Origin: Brucepastera parasyntrophica
GTDB taxonomy: Bacteria > Spirochaetota > Spirochaetia > Treponematales > Treponemataceae
Length of the DNA: 64,000 nucleotides
Reading direction: 5' to 3'
Assembly (NCBI RefSeq): GCF_022376835.1
Contig: NZ_CP084606.1
Coordinates: forward strand, 2,040,501-2,104,500
The notes beneath the pieces were generated by a model. That model did not search any database, was not told the DNA's origin, and saw only the letters and a list, made by a program, of their open reading frames with translations. A program made the translations under genes and the position numbers. Shown in pieces: positions 1 to 9,051 of the stretch. Positions within the stretch are counted from its first letter, which is position 1. Each line of letters opens with the position of its first letter.

Positions 1-1713
1 GCTGAAGTGAAACTGCTCGTATTCCGTACACGCATACAGTGTCCGCCTTGAGGCTCTCCGCCCTGATCCTGTTCCGGAAAATAAATCCTGTTCCATGAGC
101 GCCCTGTCATGGGCTTCCTTGGAGTATCTGCGGACATACCATTCCGGGAAGAAGCCTGGCTTTCCCTGCAGCAGGAAATCATATTTCAGATACTCCAGTG
201 CCAATTCCGCCGGAAAATCGGGAAAATGCTCTTTCTTATCTTTGATATATGCCGCCATGCAGGCAAAAGAATCCGCCGGCTTCCTCGGCAGGAAAATATC
301 CCCGTCAGGGTAAAACCGGACATTAAAAGATACCATGTCCCGGAAAAATGAAAAGGCATCGTTCCGCATGTTATCAAAAACAAGAAAGGAAATTGTTTTT
401 CGCATCAGGCCGGAATTATACCAGCTTTCAAGAATATATTCGGTTTCCTTAAGCAGAATTAAATGGCTGTACGGTAAATCGGGAGTCGCCAGTATTTCAT
501 AGGGGGGTGTTTCAGACCAGAGAAATCCGGAATCGGAACGGACAATGTCTTCCATCGGTGATCCGCTCAGGATTTTGAGGAATCCAAGCTGGAGTATGTC
601 GGCGCCGAGAGAAAAAGCATAGTTAAAGGAGGCTGCAAAACTTTCGAGATTTTCTGCGGGGAGGCCCGCGATCAGATCTATATGGGTATGAATGGTCTTT
701 GGTATGCGTCTGATTTTTTCCGCGAGAATGGCCGGATGGGCCGGGCGGCCTACGATTTTCAGGGTTTTTTCATTTATACTCTGTATGCCGATTTCAAACT
801 GAATAGCACCGTGCGGTACTTTTTCCAGTACAGCGAAAGCTTCCTCTGAAAGGGATTCTGCGGCGATTTCAAAATGAAAAACGGTCTTGCCGTTATGGTT
901 TTCCGCGATATATGACCAGATTTTCAGAAAGCGGTCAGGTTTAAGATTGAATGTGCGGTCAACGAATTTCACAAGGGGAAATCCTGAATCCATAAAATAG
1001 CTGATTTCAGACAAAACCCGCTCAAACGGATAATAGCGGACACCGGTATCCCTCGCTGAAAGGCAGTATGCGCAGGAATACGGACAACCCCGGCTTGATT
1101 CATAATAGACAATCCGGTGAGCAGGATCAAAATCCATACGTTCGGAAGTATATACAAAAGGAATCCTGTCGAGATTTTCAATCGGCGGCCTGGTTCCCCC
1201 AAAACAGATGGCAGAATTTTCCGTTCCGCCGGATATGCGGGTGTATACACCGGGAATGTTACCCAGTTTTTCCAAAACTGTTCTCTTGTCAGTCTGTGGA
1301 ATAGCGTCGGCAGCCATATCCGCAAATTCCGTAAAAGTCTGTTCGCCTTCGCCTGATAATATAAAATCCGTTTCAGGTGAATCCGAAAAGGTTTTTTCCG
1401 CGGCCCAGGAAACTTCAGGCCCTCCAAGGCCTATAAGAGCCGAAGGCAATATTTTGCGGATATCGGATACCACCCGGAGGATAAACTGCCGGTTCCAGAT
1501 ATAGGTTGAAAAAATTACAATATCAGGACAGACAGAATAAATATCCTTGACTGTTATTTCAGGGAGCTGGTTAATGTTCCACTCTTTGAAGATTATTTCA
1601 GTCTTTTTTTTCCGGACAGAGGATGACCAGGTATCGGCATAGGCCTTCAGAAGGCGGATGGCAAGATTGGTCTGAATATACTTTGCATTTATGCCGGCAA
1701 GCAGTATTCTCAC
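1..1713 (-). CDS. B12-binding radical SAM protein, DUF4080 type (3' end beyond window)
   Basis: The frame is open from a GTG at 1713 to the left window edge (571 codons), so the C-terminus is missing. The N-terminus (GINAKYIQTNLAIRLLKAY) fits a B12-binding Rossmann domain. A radical SAM cluster motif GCPYSCAYC places the three cysteines at about residues 210, 214 and 217. The later part, rich in aromatic residues, matches the DUF4080 tail of this family as I know it. Such enzymes bind a 4Fe-4S cluster, SAM and cobalamin; the substrate cannot be read from sequence. No Shine-Dalgarno precedes the GTG. TATCTT lies 7 bases upstream, so the start may be leaderless, but the -35 is poor. The opposite-strand frames in this stretch are shadows. 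Confidence 0.85.
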   Translation of the reverse strand, partial: MRILLAGINAKYIQTNLAIRLLKAYADTWSSSVRKKKTEIIFKEWNINQLPEITVKDIYSVCPDIVIFSTYIWNRQFILRVVSDIRKILPSALIGLGGPEVSWAAEKTFSDSPETDFILSGEGEQTFTEFADMAADAIPQTDKRTVLEKLGNIPGVYTRISGGTENSAICFGGTRPPIENLDRIPFVYTSERMDFDPAHRIVYYESSRGCPYSCAYCLSARDTGVRYYPFERVLSEISYFMDSGFPLVKFVDRTFNLKPDRFLKIWSYIAENHNGKTVFHFEIAAESLSEEAFAVLEKVPHGAIQFEIGIQSINEKTLKIVGRPAHPAILAEKIRRIPKTIHTHIDLIAGLPAENLESFAASFNYAFSLGADILQLGFLKILSGSPMEDIVRSDSGFLWSETPPYEILATPDLPYSHLILLKETEYILESWYNSGLMRKTISFLVFDNMRNDAFSFFRDMVSFNVRFYPDGDIFLPRKPADSFACMAAYIKDKKEHFPDFPAELALEYLKYDFLLQGKPGFFPEWYVRRYSKEAHDRALMEQDLFSGTGSGRRASRRTLYACTEYEQFHFS

Positions 1714-1770
1714 GGATAGTAAGATAGCATATATCCGTCAGGTATGTAAGTTGATCATTTAAAACCAAAA

Positions 1771-1893
1771 ACCCTTCTGAAAAGTCCAGGTACACTACGG
1801 CACAAAAACCGGCTGCCTACCGCTGCTTCCTTCCGGATCTGACGGGGTTTGGAAGAGGTTTTTTGCATAGGACCTGGACATTCCGGAAAGGTC
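1771..1893 (-). ncRNA. ffs: Signal recognition particle 4.5S RNA
   Basis: The minus strand carries the SRP hallmark GATCCGGAAGGAAGCAGCGG, the conserved symmetric and asymmetric loops bound by Ffh. The ends pair as a long helix: GTCCAGGT near the 5' end with ACCTGGAC near the 3' end, extended by CCTTTC with GAAGGG. A T-rich stretch follows the 3' arm. Length (about 120 nt) and the absence of an Alu domain fit the short bacterial type. The ends are set by the helix and may be off by a few bases. It lies just downstream of the tRNA cluster on the same strand. Confidence 0.9.
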
Positions 1894-1964
1894 TTCGGTG
1901 TACAGGTTTTTCTTTGCTGTCCGGAAATCCTGTTTTTGATCTCCAGTCAGCCCGAAAACTTTGC

Positions 1965-2124
1965 GTTAGCGGAGAGAGGGGGATTCGCTTTCCGGTCGTG
2001 GACATCGTGTCCGCTCCCTGCAAGCCACCTTCGCTCCCTTCCGGCGGCGTCCCTGCCGCCTCTTCCTCCCTTCGGTCGGCGGGAGCTTCGTTTCGAATCC
2101 CCAGCCATCTCAAAATAGTCCTGT
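1965..2124. repeat. Hairpin element flanked by duplicated tRNA-Ser 3' end, copy 1
   Basis: The 23 bases at 1965-1987 (acceptor 3' arm, T-arm and flank of a tRNA-Ser) recur at 2125-2147 as the true 3' end of tRNA-Ser(GGA). Between them is an insert of about 110 bp bounded by GGGGATTCG and its reverse complement CGAATCCCC, both T-arm sequences. Inside are two hairpins, GTGGACA-tcg-TGTCCGC and GGCGGC-gtccct-GCCGCC. A close relative lies at 2790-2900. The layout resembles att duplication at a tRNA gene, but no integrase is present, so mobility is inference. Confidence 0.7.
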
Positions 2125-2127
2125 GTT

Positions 2128-2216
<89 letters not shown>

Positions 2217-2279
2217 AAAAAATTACTGGATAATAATAAACTTCGGGAACCCCAGCCGGAACCTTTCAGTTTTTGCGTT

Positions 2280-2366
<87 letters not shown>

Positions 2367-2404
2367 AGAACAGAAAAAAATACAGGGCTGCGTTTTTTTC
2401 CGTG

Positions 2405-2431
2405 TTAAAAAAGCTGTCTCTCAAGACAGCC
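2405..2431 (-). terminator. Rho-independent terminator after tRNA-Arg
   Basis: Minus strand GCTGTCT-TGAG-AGACAGC followed by TTTTTT directly after the tRNA-Arg 3' end. It should end the upstream tRNA-Ser/Arg transcript and separate it from the two downstream serine tRNAs, which then need another promoter or read-through. Confidence 0.85.
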
Positions 2432-2435
2432 CGTA

Positions 2436-2509
2436 TGAGACTAAGAGGATTCGAACCTCCGGCCTTCAGATCCGCAATCTGACGCTCTATCCAGCTGAGC
2501 TATAGTCTC
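2436..2509 (-). tRNA. tRNA-Arg(GCG)
   Basis: Minus strand GAGACTA ... TAGTCTC plus discriminator A. Anticodon arm TCAGA-TTGCGGA-TCTGA gives anticodon GCG, reading CGC/CGU. Most bacteria use ACG (edited to ICG by TadA) for this box, so a genomic G34 is notable. The cloverleaf is otherwise standard (74 nt). CCA is not encoded. Confidence 0.9.
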
Positions 2510-2571
2510 GAAACAATGTAATATGCGCAAAAAAGGTCTGAACAACATCTTTCAGACAAAATCTAATTTTC

Positions 2572-2659
2572 CGGAGCAGGGGGGATTCGAACCCCCGGTA
2601 CCCTTTCGGGGTACAACTCCTTAGCAGGGAGCCCGATTCAGCCGCTCTCGCACCGCTCC
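2572..2659 (-). tRNA. tRNA-Ser(GCT)
   Basis: Minus strand acceptor GGAGCGG pairs with CTGCTCC, discriminator G. Anticodon stem GCTCC-CTGCTAA-GGAGT gives GCT (AGC/AGU codons). It has a long serine-type variable arm and an intact T-arm. Confidence 0.95.
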
Positions 2660-2705
2660 AAAGGATTGCTGTATTATAGTGTTACTCGGCAAGTCAGGAA
2701 CAGAA

Positions 2706-2966
2706 AGGACTCCGTTTCGAATCCCGGCCAAAACCAGACCGATATAACAATTCCATTTTAAATTGTTATATCGGAGCAGGGGGGATTCGCTTTCCAGTCG
2801 CGGACATCGTGTCCGCTCCTTCCAAGCCGCCTCCGTCCTCTTCCGGCGGCATCCCTGCCGCCTTTTCCTCCCGTTGGTCGGCGAGGACTCCGTTTCGAAT
2901 CCCGGCCAAAACCAGACCGATATAACAATTCATTTTAAATTGCTATATCGGAGCAGGGGGGATTCG
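2706..2966. repeat. 84-bp direct duplication enclosing hairpin element, copy 2
   Basis: Bases 2706-2789 recur at 2884-2966 with one indel and one substitution. Each copy runs from an element tail (ggactccgtttcgaatccc) through a spacer palindrome (GATATAACAAT / ATTGTTATATC) into the 3' end of a serine tRNA. Only the right copy continues into a full tRNA (2949-3033). After the left copy the tRNA body is replaced at 2790 by the same hairpin insert as at 1988, with perfect hairpins GCGGACA-tcg-TGTCCGC and GGCGGC-atccct-GCCGCC. The left unit is itself headed by the tail of a further, missing element. Confidence 0.75.
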
Positions 2967-3033
2967 AACCCCCGGTACCTTTCGGCACAACGGTTTTCAA
3001 GACCGCCTCCTTAAACCGCTCGGACACCGCTCC
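2949..3033 (-). tRNA. tRNA-Ser(TGA)
   Basis: Minus strand acceptor GGAGCGG/CTGCTCC, discriminator G. Anticodon stem GCGGT-CTTGAAA-ACCGT gives TGA (UCA codon and wobble). Long variable arm. It is the first gene of the cluster, 15 bases downstream of a good promoter. Confidence 0.95.
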
Positions 3034-3047
3034 ATAATACGTCATCA

Positions 3048-3076
3048 ACAATATCTGAATTATTTTTCGATGTCAA
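3048..3076 (-). promoter_or_regulatory. Promoter of the tRNA cluster
   Basis: Minus strand: TTGACA (3071-3076), 17-base spacer, TATTGT (3048-3053). The predicted start, near 3041, is about 8 bases before the tRNA-Ser(TGA) 5' end. Confidence 0.75.
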
Positions 3077-3283
3077 GGCTTAAAAAAGGCTGTTTGCCAA
3101 TCACGCGTCAGGGTAGAAAGACCGGTTTAATATTCCACCGCTTGCTGCAGGGGAGGGTTCATTGAAAATTTCCTGCCAGGCCTGTATTGCACCCTGAAAA
3201 CCGGCCTCCTCTTACACTGGTTTTTTTATCAGGAAAAGTGTATTATATCCTGTCGTGAAAAACCAACGCAGGGGATTAAAGGC

Positions 3284-4150
3284 ATGAAAGCATACTTGGA
3301 TATAGTTGAAAAAGTACTGAAACTTGGTTTCAAAAACAGCAACCGTACCGGTATTGACGCTTTAACAATTCCGGGAGCCTTTTTTGAACATGATATGAAG
3401 GAAGGCTTTCCTCTTTTAACTACAAAAAAAATACCTTTCCGGCTGATATCTTCTGAACTGGAATTTTTCATAAAAGGAATAACCGATAAAGAATGGTTAC
3501 GGGAAAAAAACAATCATATCTGGGATGAATGGTGCAGTCCGGATATTGTCCCCTATGGAACCAGCGAAGAAACCAAAAAGCTTATGGAAGAGGAAAGGGA
3601 TTTAGGCCCGATATACGGCTGGCAATGGAGGCATTTCGGCGCGCAATATGCTGCATATAATGAAAAACCTTCAGGGAAGGGTGTCGATCAATTACAGAAC
3701 CTTGTTGATAAGCTGAAAAACCGCCATTACGACAGAAGGATGATTGTCTCCGCCTGGAATCCGGTTGATATCGACAGAATGGCTCTCCCGCCCTGCCATT
3801 ATTCGTTTCAGATAACCGTAATTAGTAACCGGCTGAATTTACTCTGGAACCAGAGGTCTGTAGATGTTGCCCTCGGATTGCCGTTTAATATTGCCAGTTA
3901 CGGATTACTGCTTCATTTGCTGGCTATTGAAGCGGGTCTTGAGGAAGGAAAATTGATAGGTTTTCTTGGAGATACGCATATCTATGAAAATCATATAAAG
4001 GGGCTGGAATCGCAGCTGGAAAGGACCCCGTATGCATTGCCTTCTATAAAAACCGATTGGCAGGGTTCACTATTCAACTGGAAATATCCGGACACTATTG
4101 TGGAAGAATATAACAGCCATCCTTCAATTAAATTTGAAGTAGCGGTTTAA
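3284..4150 (+). CDS. thyA: Thymidylate synthase (ThyA)
   Basis: Makes dTMP from dUMP using methylene-tetrahydrofolate, releasing dihydrofolate that the next gene recycles. The 288-residue product is collinear with bacterial ThyA: the phosphate-binding region near NSNRTGIDAL, the GWQWRHFGAQY block, and the nucleophile at C171 in LPPCHYSFQ, followed by LWNQRSVDVALGLPFNIASY. Start ATG 3284 is preceded by a purine-rich site (caggggattaaaggc). It sits 9 bases upstream of folA, an operon that couples dTMP synthesis to folate regeneration. Nothing unusual was seen. Confidence 0.97.
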   Translation: MKAYLDIVEKVLKLGFKNSNRTGIDALTIPGAFFEHDMKEGFPLLTTKKIPFRLISSELEFFIKGITDKEWLREKNNHIWDEWCSPDIVPYGTSEETKKLMEEERDLGPIYGWQWRHFGAQYAAYNEKPSGKGVDQLQNLVDKLKNRHYDRRMIVSAWNPVDIDRMALPPCHYSFQITVISNRLNLLWNQRSVDVALGLPFNIASYGLLLHLLAIEAGLEEGKLIGFLGDTHIYENHIKGLESQLERTPYALPSIKTDWQGSLFNWKYPDTIVEEYNSHPSIKFEVAV

Positions 4151-4159
4151 GCGGAGACT

Positions 4160-4645
4160 ATGTTTGCCATGCCCAAAATAATAATTATTGCTGCGGTTTC
4201 GGAAAATAATGTTATCGGAAAAGACGGGGCTATCCCCTGGAATATCAGGGAAGATTTACAGCATTTTAAACAGCTGACGACCGGATTTCCCTGTATTATG
4301 GGCAGAAATACGTACCTGTCTCTTCCACGGAAACCGCTTCCTAACCGGCCAAATATCATTATTTCTTCAACACTGAAAGATGCCCCGGATGGGGTTTTTA
4401 TCTTTACCTCATTAAAAGAGGCGATTTCTTCCTTTGATACATACGAAAAAATATTTATCTGCGGCGGCAGTTCCATCTATAAAGAGGCTGTAACTATCGC
4501 TGATGAAATTGAATTAACCAGAGTACATGGTATATATGAAGGCGATACCTTTTTTCCCGTGATTAATATGGATGACTGGGACGAAGTCAATACGATAAGG
4601 CACACCGGGTTTTCCTATATCACTCTGCGAAGGAAAAAACAGTAA
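4160..4645 (+). CDS. folA: Dihydrofolate reductase
   Basis: Reduces dihydrofolate to tetrahydrofolate with NADPH. The product (161 residues) shows the family blocks: IAAVSENNVIGKDGAIPW at the N-terminus, the acidic folate-binding residue in REDLQHFKQLT, MGRNTYLSL for NADPH, and FICGGSSIYKEA. ATG 4160 follows a GGAG only three bases away; an in-frame ATG at 4169 (MPKIIII) would give better spacing and is an equally good start. It is co-transcribed with thyA. Confidence 0.96.
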   Translation: MFAMPKIIIIAAVSENNVIGKDGAIPWNIREDLQHFKQLTTGFPCIMGRNTYLSLPRKPLPNRPNIIISSTLKDAPDGVFIFTSLKEAISSFDTYEKIFICGGSSIYKEAVTIADEIELTRVHGIYEGDTFFPVINMDDWDEVNTIRHTGFSYITLRRKKQ

Positions 4646-4735
4646 TTACCTTGAGAGTATGGAAAAAGAATAAAGCTGCAATCAGTGGCGGAAACAGGCG
4701 ATTGACTTGGAATATGCACAGAATTGCTGATTTTA

Positions 4736-4808
4736 TGGAGAATAGGGGATTCGAACCCCTGACCTATTGATTGCGAACCAATCGCTCTACCAACTGAGCT
4801 AATTCCCC
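4736..4808 (-). tRNA. tRNA-Ala(CGC)
   Basis: Minus strand GGGGAAT ... ATTCTCC, discriminator A. Anticodon arm ATTGG-TTCGCAA-TCAAT gives CGC, reading GCG. T-arm GGGGTTCGAATCCCC. 73 nt. The base after the discriminator is T, so CCA is not encoded. Confidence 0.94.
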
Positions 4809-4818
4809 GATTTGTCAT

Positions 4819-4847
4819 ATAATAAATCAAAAAGAATTTGATTTCAA
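4819..4847 (-). promoter_or_regulatory. Promoter of tRNA-Ala(CGC)
   Basis: Minus strand TTGAAA (4842-4847), 17-base spacer, TATTAT (4819-4824). Transcription would begin about 4 bases before the tRNA 5' end. It is divergent from the TATACT at 4854-4859 that serves the following lipoprotein gene. Confidence 0.7.
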
Positions 4848-4873
4848 GGGGATTATACTGCTAGAATGAAAAT

Positions 4874-5365
4874 ATGAAATATTCCAGATTACTTCTTCTG
4901 TGTTTTGTTTGTTTTCCCGCTCTTGTTCTTTCCGGCTGTGTCCTGCTCCCGTCAGAAAAGCCGGACCGGACCATTTCGGACCAGATAAGCGGGAAAGAAT
5001 GGCTTCTGGCCGGTTACAGTAACGGGAATATTTTTATTCCCCTGGAAGCTGATCATGGAAGCAGGGCAGTGATTGAGTTCAATGCCGACGGTACGCTGGA
5101 AGGCGATACCGGAATTAATGAATTTTCAGGGCAGTGGACTGTAAAAGCCCGGCGGACCGACGGGTCTGCGCCCGTGTCCATTTCCGTTGGAGATATAACC
5201 GACCCTCTCGTTCTGAATGAAACAGCCTCAAAATTCGAGCAGGACATGCTCAGGGGCTTGAATTCCGCTGTACGCATGCAAACCGGCACGGATTCATTCA
5301 CACTCCTCAGTGATGAAGACACAATTCTTCTTTATTTCATTTTCCGCGGCGACAGCCTGTTCTGA
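4874..5365 (+). CDS. META-domain (HslJ-like) lipoprotein
   Basis: A 163-residue predicted lipoprotein. The signal peptide MKYSRLLLLCFVCFPALVLSGC ends in lipobox LSGC, and the mature chain fits the META/HslJ fold: KEWLLAGYSNG, then FNADGTLEGDTGINEFSGQW and a C-terminal beta strand. META proteins are envelope proteins linked to stress or novobiocin resistance in other bacteria; the role here is unknown. A TATACT at 4854-4859 lies 14 bases before this ATG and no Shine-Dalgarno is visible, so the leader would be very short. The upstream ATG at 4866 is followed at once by a stop in its frame. It converges on pfk with a 10-base gap. Confidence 0.8.
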   Translation: MKYSRLLLLCFVCFPALVLSGCVLLPSEKPDRTISDQISGKEWLLAGYSNGNIFIPLEADHGSRAVIEFNADGTLEGDTGINEFSGQWTVKARRTDGSAPVSISVGDITDPLVLNETASKFEQDMLRGLNSAVRMQTGTDSFTLLSDEDTILLYFIFRGDSLF

Positions 5366-5375
5366 ATCCGGGCTG

Positions 5376-6752
5376 TTACTTTTTGCTGTTGCTTTTCTTG
5401 ATGCTGTTCTGCATAAAAGCCTCGCGGTCATTTACCATAAGAATGGGCTGGCCTGTAGCGTCCAGGGTGTCCCTCCACAGCGAACCTTCGGGATCAACGT
5501 AATTTCTCTTGCTGATAACCACATTGATTGGGAGATGCACAAATTTATTGTGGACCAGCCCCATGATCAGTTTGGTTTTCCCTGCCATTGCCGCGTGGAC
5601 TGCGTTGTTGCCAAGCCGTTCACAGTAAATTGAATCAATAGGAGCTGCGGGCGCTGAACGGATCTGGTAACTCGGATCGATATATTTCAGATTAATATGC
5701 ATATCAATGCTCTTGAAATATTCCTGCATGCGGTCCCGGAGAAATACCCCAATATCGGACAGTTTTCGGTTACCGGAATCATCGGTGCCGCCTGCGGACT
5801 GCATAAGGTCCTGTCCCGCCCCTTCGGCAACAACAATTACCGCATGGTGCCGCCGTTCGAGCCGCTTTTTCAGGTGTTCAAGAAATCCGTTCGGCCCGTC
5901 CAGTTCAAAAGGCACTTCCGGAATCAGGACAAAATTTGTTTCGTGGCTGGCGATTGCCGTATGGGTGGCTATAAATCCGGATTCCCTTCCCATGAGTTTA
6001 ACCAGGCCTATGCCATTTATCTGGGAATGGGCTTCCATGTGGGCGGCCCCGACGGATTCGGTCGCTTTTACTACGGCCGTATCAAAACCAAAGGATTTCT
6101 GTATAAAAGAAAGGTCATTATCAACGGTTTTCGGAATACCGACAACTGAAATCTTCAGGCCGCGCCGTTCGATTTCCTCGGCGATTTCAAGTGAACCGCG
6201 CTGCGTTCCGTCTCCGCCTACAATGAATATGACGTTTATATTGAGCTGCTCTATGGCGTCCGCGATTTCAATAACCCGGTTTCCGCCTCCCCGCGAGGTC
6301 CCCAGAATGGACCCTCCGCTTTTATGACAGTCGTCGACAAAATCAGGATCAAGCGGCTGTATATTGAAATTATAATCAGGCAGAAAGCCTTTAAATCCGA
6401 AACGTATACCGCTGATCCGCTGGACACCGTAGCGGTTCCACAGGCATCTTACAACGGCCCTGACCACATCGTTTATACCGGGACACAGACCTCCGCAGGT
6501 AACAATCGCCGCGTGAACATGACTGGGATTAAAGTAGATTTTTTCCCTGGGGCCCGCCTTTTCCAGCAGCTCCGACCGTTTTGAAGGGCCTACCACTTCA
6601 TCCATGGTGGTATCAACACGGTAACGGATAAATTCATTTTCAGTTACATAATTTGCGATAAAATCTCCTTCAACATTGGACAATTTTATCGGTGAAGGGA
6701 CCTTACAGGGTCCGAGTGTTGAAATTGAAAAATCGTATTTTTGGGTATCCAT
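5376..6752 (-). CDS. 6-phosphofructokinase, long plant-like type
   Basis: Phosphorylates fructose 6-phosphate, the committed step of glycolysis. The 458-residue protein has [17 protein letters not shown], where GGDG rather than GGDD suggests ATP instead of pyrophosphate as donor, and [10 protein letters not shown], the catalytic aspartate loop with the lysine typical of long plant-like and pyrophosphate-type enzymes. [10 protein letters not shown] and VVAEGAGQ also match. Donor choice is inference and needs assay. The N-terminal extension of about 70 residues fits spirochaetal homologues. A GGAGG stands 7 bases before ATG 6752, and a -10-like TATACT lies at 6789-6794. It is divergent from the NifU-like gene. 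Confidence 0.92.
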   Translation of the reverse strand: MDTQKYDFSISTLGPCKVPSPIKLSNVEGDFIANYVTENEFIRYRVDTTMDEVVGPSKRSELLEKAGPREKIYFNPSHVHAAIVTCGGLCPGINDVVRAVVRCLWNRYGVQRISGIRFGFKGFLPDYNFNIQPLDPDFVDDCHKSGGSILGTSRGGGNRVIEIADAIEQLNINVIFIVGGDGTQRGSLEIAEEIERRGLKISVVGIPKTVDNDLSFIQKSFGFDTAVVKATESVGAAHMEAHSQINGIGLVKLMGRESGFIATHTAIASHETNFVLIPEVPFELDGPNGFLEHLKKRLERRHHAVIVVAEGAGQDLMQSAGGTDDSGNRKLSDIGVFLRDRMQEYFKSIDMHINLKYIDPSYQIRSAPAAPIDSIYCERLGNNAVHAAMAGKTKLIMGLVHNKFVHLPINVVISKRNYVDPEGSLWRDTLDATGQPILMVNDREAFMQNSIKKSNSKK

Positions 6753-6923
6753 GGAAAGTCCTCCAAATCTTTTCTCTGTACTTATAAAAGTATAGCAAAT
6801 AAACCCACGGAAGAAAACTTCTTTCTTGCCATAAACCCCTTCTTTCCGCGGAAATTCGTCTCTGCTGTTATTTTACCATGCAAACGCCCCATATGCTTGA
6901 CCCGGCAGCCGTATCCCGGGTAT

Positions 6924-6940
6924 CTTCTATAATATAGAAG
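6924..6940. promoter_or_regulatory. Palindrome between pfk and nifU-like gene
   Basis: CTTCTATA-a-TATAGAAG, a perfect 17-base palindrome in the divergent intergenic region. It contains TATAAT (6928-6933), about 55 bases upstream of the nifU-like start, so it may be a -10 box covered by an operator. No -35 of quality was found. Confidence 0.4.
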
Positions 6941-6988
6941 GGCTTTCAAAAATACATTTTGAGGTTCTTCAAATGGAGAACGTATCGT

Positions 6989-7210
6989 ATGGAAGAAGAA
7001 ATAAAAAAAGCACTGGATGAAATCCGGCCCCAGCTTCAGGCTGACGGCGGCGATGTAGAGTTTATTTCCGTCTCTGATGACGGTCAGGTAGCGGTCAGAC
7101 TTACGGGGGCCTGCGGTTCCTGTCCGATGGCAACCATGACATTAAAAATGGGCGTAGAAGCCCACCTGAAAAAAACAGTCCCCGGAGTAACCGAAGTTAT
7201 TCAGGGTTAA
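6989..7210 (+). CDS. NifU C-terminal-domain Fe-S scaffold protein
   Basis: A 73-residue NifU-like domain that carries or transfers Fe-S clusters. It has the diagnostic CGSCPMATMTLKMGVE with the CxxC pair, preceded by IRPQLQADGGDVEFISV and ending in VPGVTEVIQ. The start at 6989 (MEEEIKKALDEI) is preferred over the upstream in-frame 6959 because GGAG at 6975-6978 is suitably spaced and the domain begins there. It lies 6 bases upstream of the radical SAM gene ygiQ, whose product needs 4Fe-4S clusters, so co-expression makes sense. Confidence 0.92.
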   Translation: MEEEIKKALDEIRPQLQADGGDVEFISVSDDGQVAVRLTGACGSCPMATMTLKMGVEAHLKKTVPGVTEVIQG

Positions 7211-7216
7211 TCCCGT

Positions 7217-9016
7217 ATGAACAGGACTTCATTTCTTCCTGTTTCAAGGGACGACATGATGGCGCGGGGCTGGACTGAATGCGATTTTGTATTCGTTACA
7301 GGGGACGCCTATGTCGACCATCCCTCATTTGCGGCCGCGCTGCTTGGGCGGCTGCTTGAGTCCGAAGGATACCGGGTCGCAATACTGGCCCAGCCGGAAT
7401 GGAAGGGGCCCGGGGCGGAAAAAGATTTTCTCCGTTTCGGTATACCCCGTCTTGCCTGGCTGGTAAGCGCGGGGCCATGGATTCAATGGTATCCCATTAC
7501 ACAGCCAATAAAAAACCCCGTTCATCCGATTCCTACTCTCCCGGCGGCAAACCCGGCCTGCGTCCGGACCGCGTATTACTCGCCTATACGGCAGTGATCA
7601 GGGCTGTAAGCAAAAAGGTCCCCGTATTAATCGGGGCATTGAGGCCTCGCTCCGCCGTTTCGGGCATTACGATTACTGGTCAAATACCGTTAAACACTCT
7701 ATCCTGCTCGATACAAAGGCCGACCTGCTTATGTATGGCATGGGAGAGCATTCAATTATCGAAGCAGCCGCCCGGCTCAGGGAAGCTGCGGAAAGGGGCT
7801 GTGAAAATCCCGATTTGCGGGGGATCAGGGGAACAATGTGGCGGACCGGGAAGCCGGCGGACATTCCTTCCGGGGCTGTTTTTCTTCCGTCTTTTGAGGA
7901 AATCAAATCCGATGTACAGGCATATTGCCGCCACTTTGTTCTGCAGGAACAAAACGCGGACCCCTTCAGCGCGGCTTTGCTTGTGGAAAAAAGCGAGGAA
8001 CGGTATGTTGTGCAGGAACCTCCATCCATGCCGGTAAAAACGGAGCTTTTTGACCGGATAATGGAATTGCCGTATACCAGGGAATGGCACCCTGATTATA
8101 CGGAGGCCGGAGGGATCCCGGCTCTCGCGGAAGTACAGTTTTCACTTACAAGCAGCAGAGGCTGTTTCGGCGCATGCGCATTCTGTGCGATAGCCTTTCA
8201 TCAGGGAAAACTTATTCAGACAAGAAGCCCCGAATCCCTTGTCCGAGAGGCGGAAACATTGACGACCCGCCCTGATTTTAAGGGTTTTATCCATGATGTC
8301 GGCGGACCGACCGCGAATTTCCGGATTCCCGCCTGCAAAAAGCAGGCAGCGCAGGGGTCCTGCCGCGGCAGGCAATGTCTCGGTGCGGAACCATGCCCGA
8401 ACCTCAGTCCTGACCACGGCGAGTATATCTCTGTCCTGAAAAAAATACGGACTGTTCCCGGTATAAAAAAAGTATTTATCAGATCCGGCCTGCGATTTGA
8501 TTATATTATGCTTGATCCTGAAGGAAAATCATTTTTGAGGGAGTTGTGCGAGTTCCATATTTCAGGCCAGCTTAAAGTTGCCCCTGAGCATTCTTCCGAC
8601 AGGGTCCTCAAACTCATAAGAAAAAGCAGCAATGCGGTATACCATTCATTTGAGAAAGCTTATGCCGCAATGAACCGGCAGCTTGATAAAAAACAGTATC
8701 TTGTTCCCTATTATATAGCGGGTCTGCCGGGCGCGACGATTGAGGATGCGCTGCATACCGCGCTTGAGCTGAAAAAAGCGGTTTTGTACCCGACCAGGTG
8801 CAGGATTTTTACCCGACGCCGGGAACCCTGGCGACCTGCATGTATTATACCGGCCTCGATCCGTATACAGGTGTGTCAGTATATATTCCGCGGGGAACCC
8901 ATGAGCGCAGTCTTCAGAGAGCCCTTTTGCAGTTCAACAGAAAGGAAAACCGCAAACTGGTTGCGGAAGCGCTCCGTCTTCTCAAACGGGAAAATCTGTC
9001 TTCGTTTTTACGATAA
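7217..9016 (+). CDS. YgiQ-family radical SAM protein, three apparent frameshifts
   Basis: Four reading-frame pieces align end to end with the UPF0313/YgiQ family. Piece 1 holds FVTGDAYVDHPSFAAALLG, piece 2 HYTANKKPRSSDSYSPGG, piece 3 LLDTKADLLMYGMGEHS, the cluster motif SSRGCFGACAFC and KVFIRSGLRFDYIMLD, and piece 4 DFYPTPGTLATCMYYTG. The breaks fall at GGGG 7471-7474, GGGG 7633-7636 and AAAAAA 8772-8777; adding one base to each run restores a 600-residue protein with no stop. The conserved protein sequence on both sides of each break argues against decay. The function of the family is not well established. It is co-oriented with the NifU-like gene and converges on the chemoreceptor gene. Confidence 0.88.
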
Positions 9017-9035
9017 CCGGAAGGTAGCTTCCGGT
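9016..9035. terminator. Hairpin between convergent ygiQ and chemoreceptor genes
   Basis: ACCGGAAG-gtag-CTTCCGGT, an 8-bp perfect stem starting at the ygiQ stop codon. It lacks a T tract on either strand, so it is a weak terminator or an mRNA-stabilising hairpin. Confidence 0.45.
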
Positions 9036-9051
9036 CCCCGCATATAAAATC

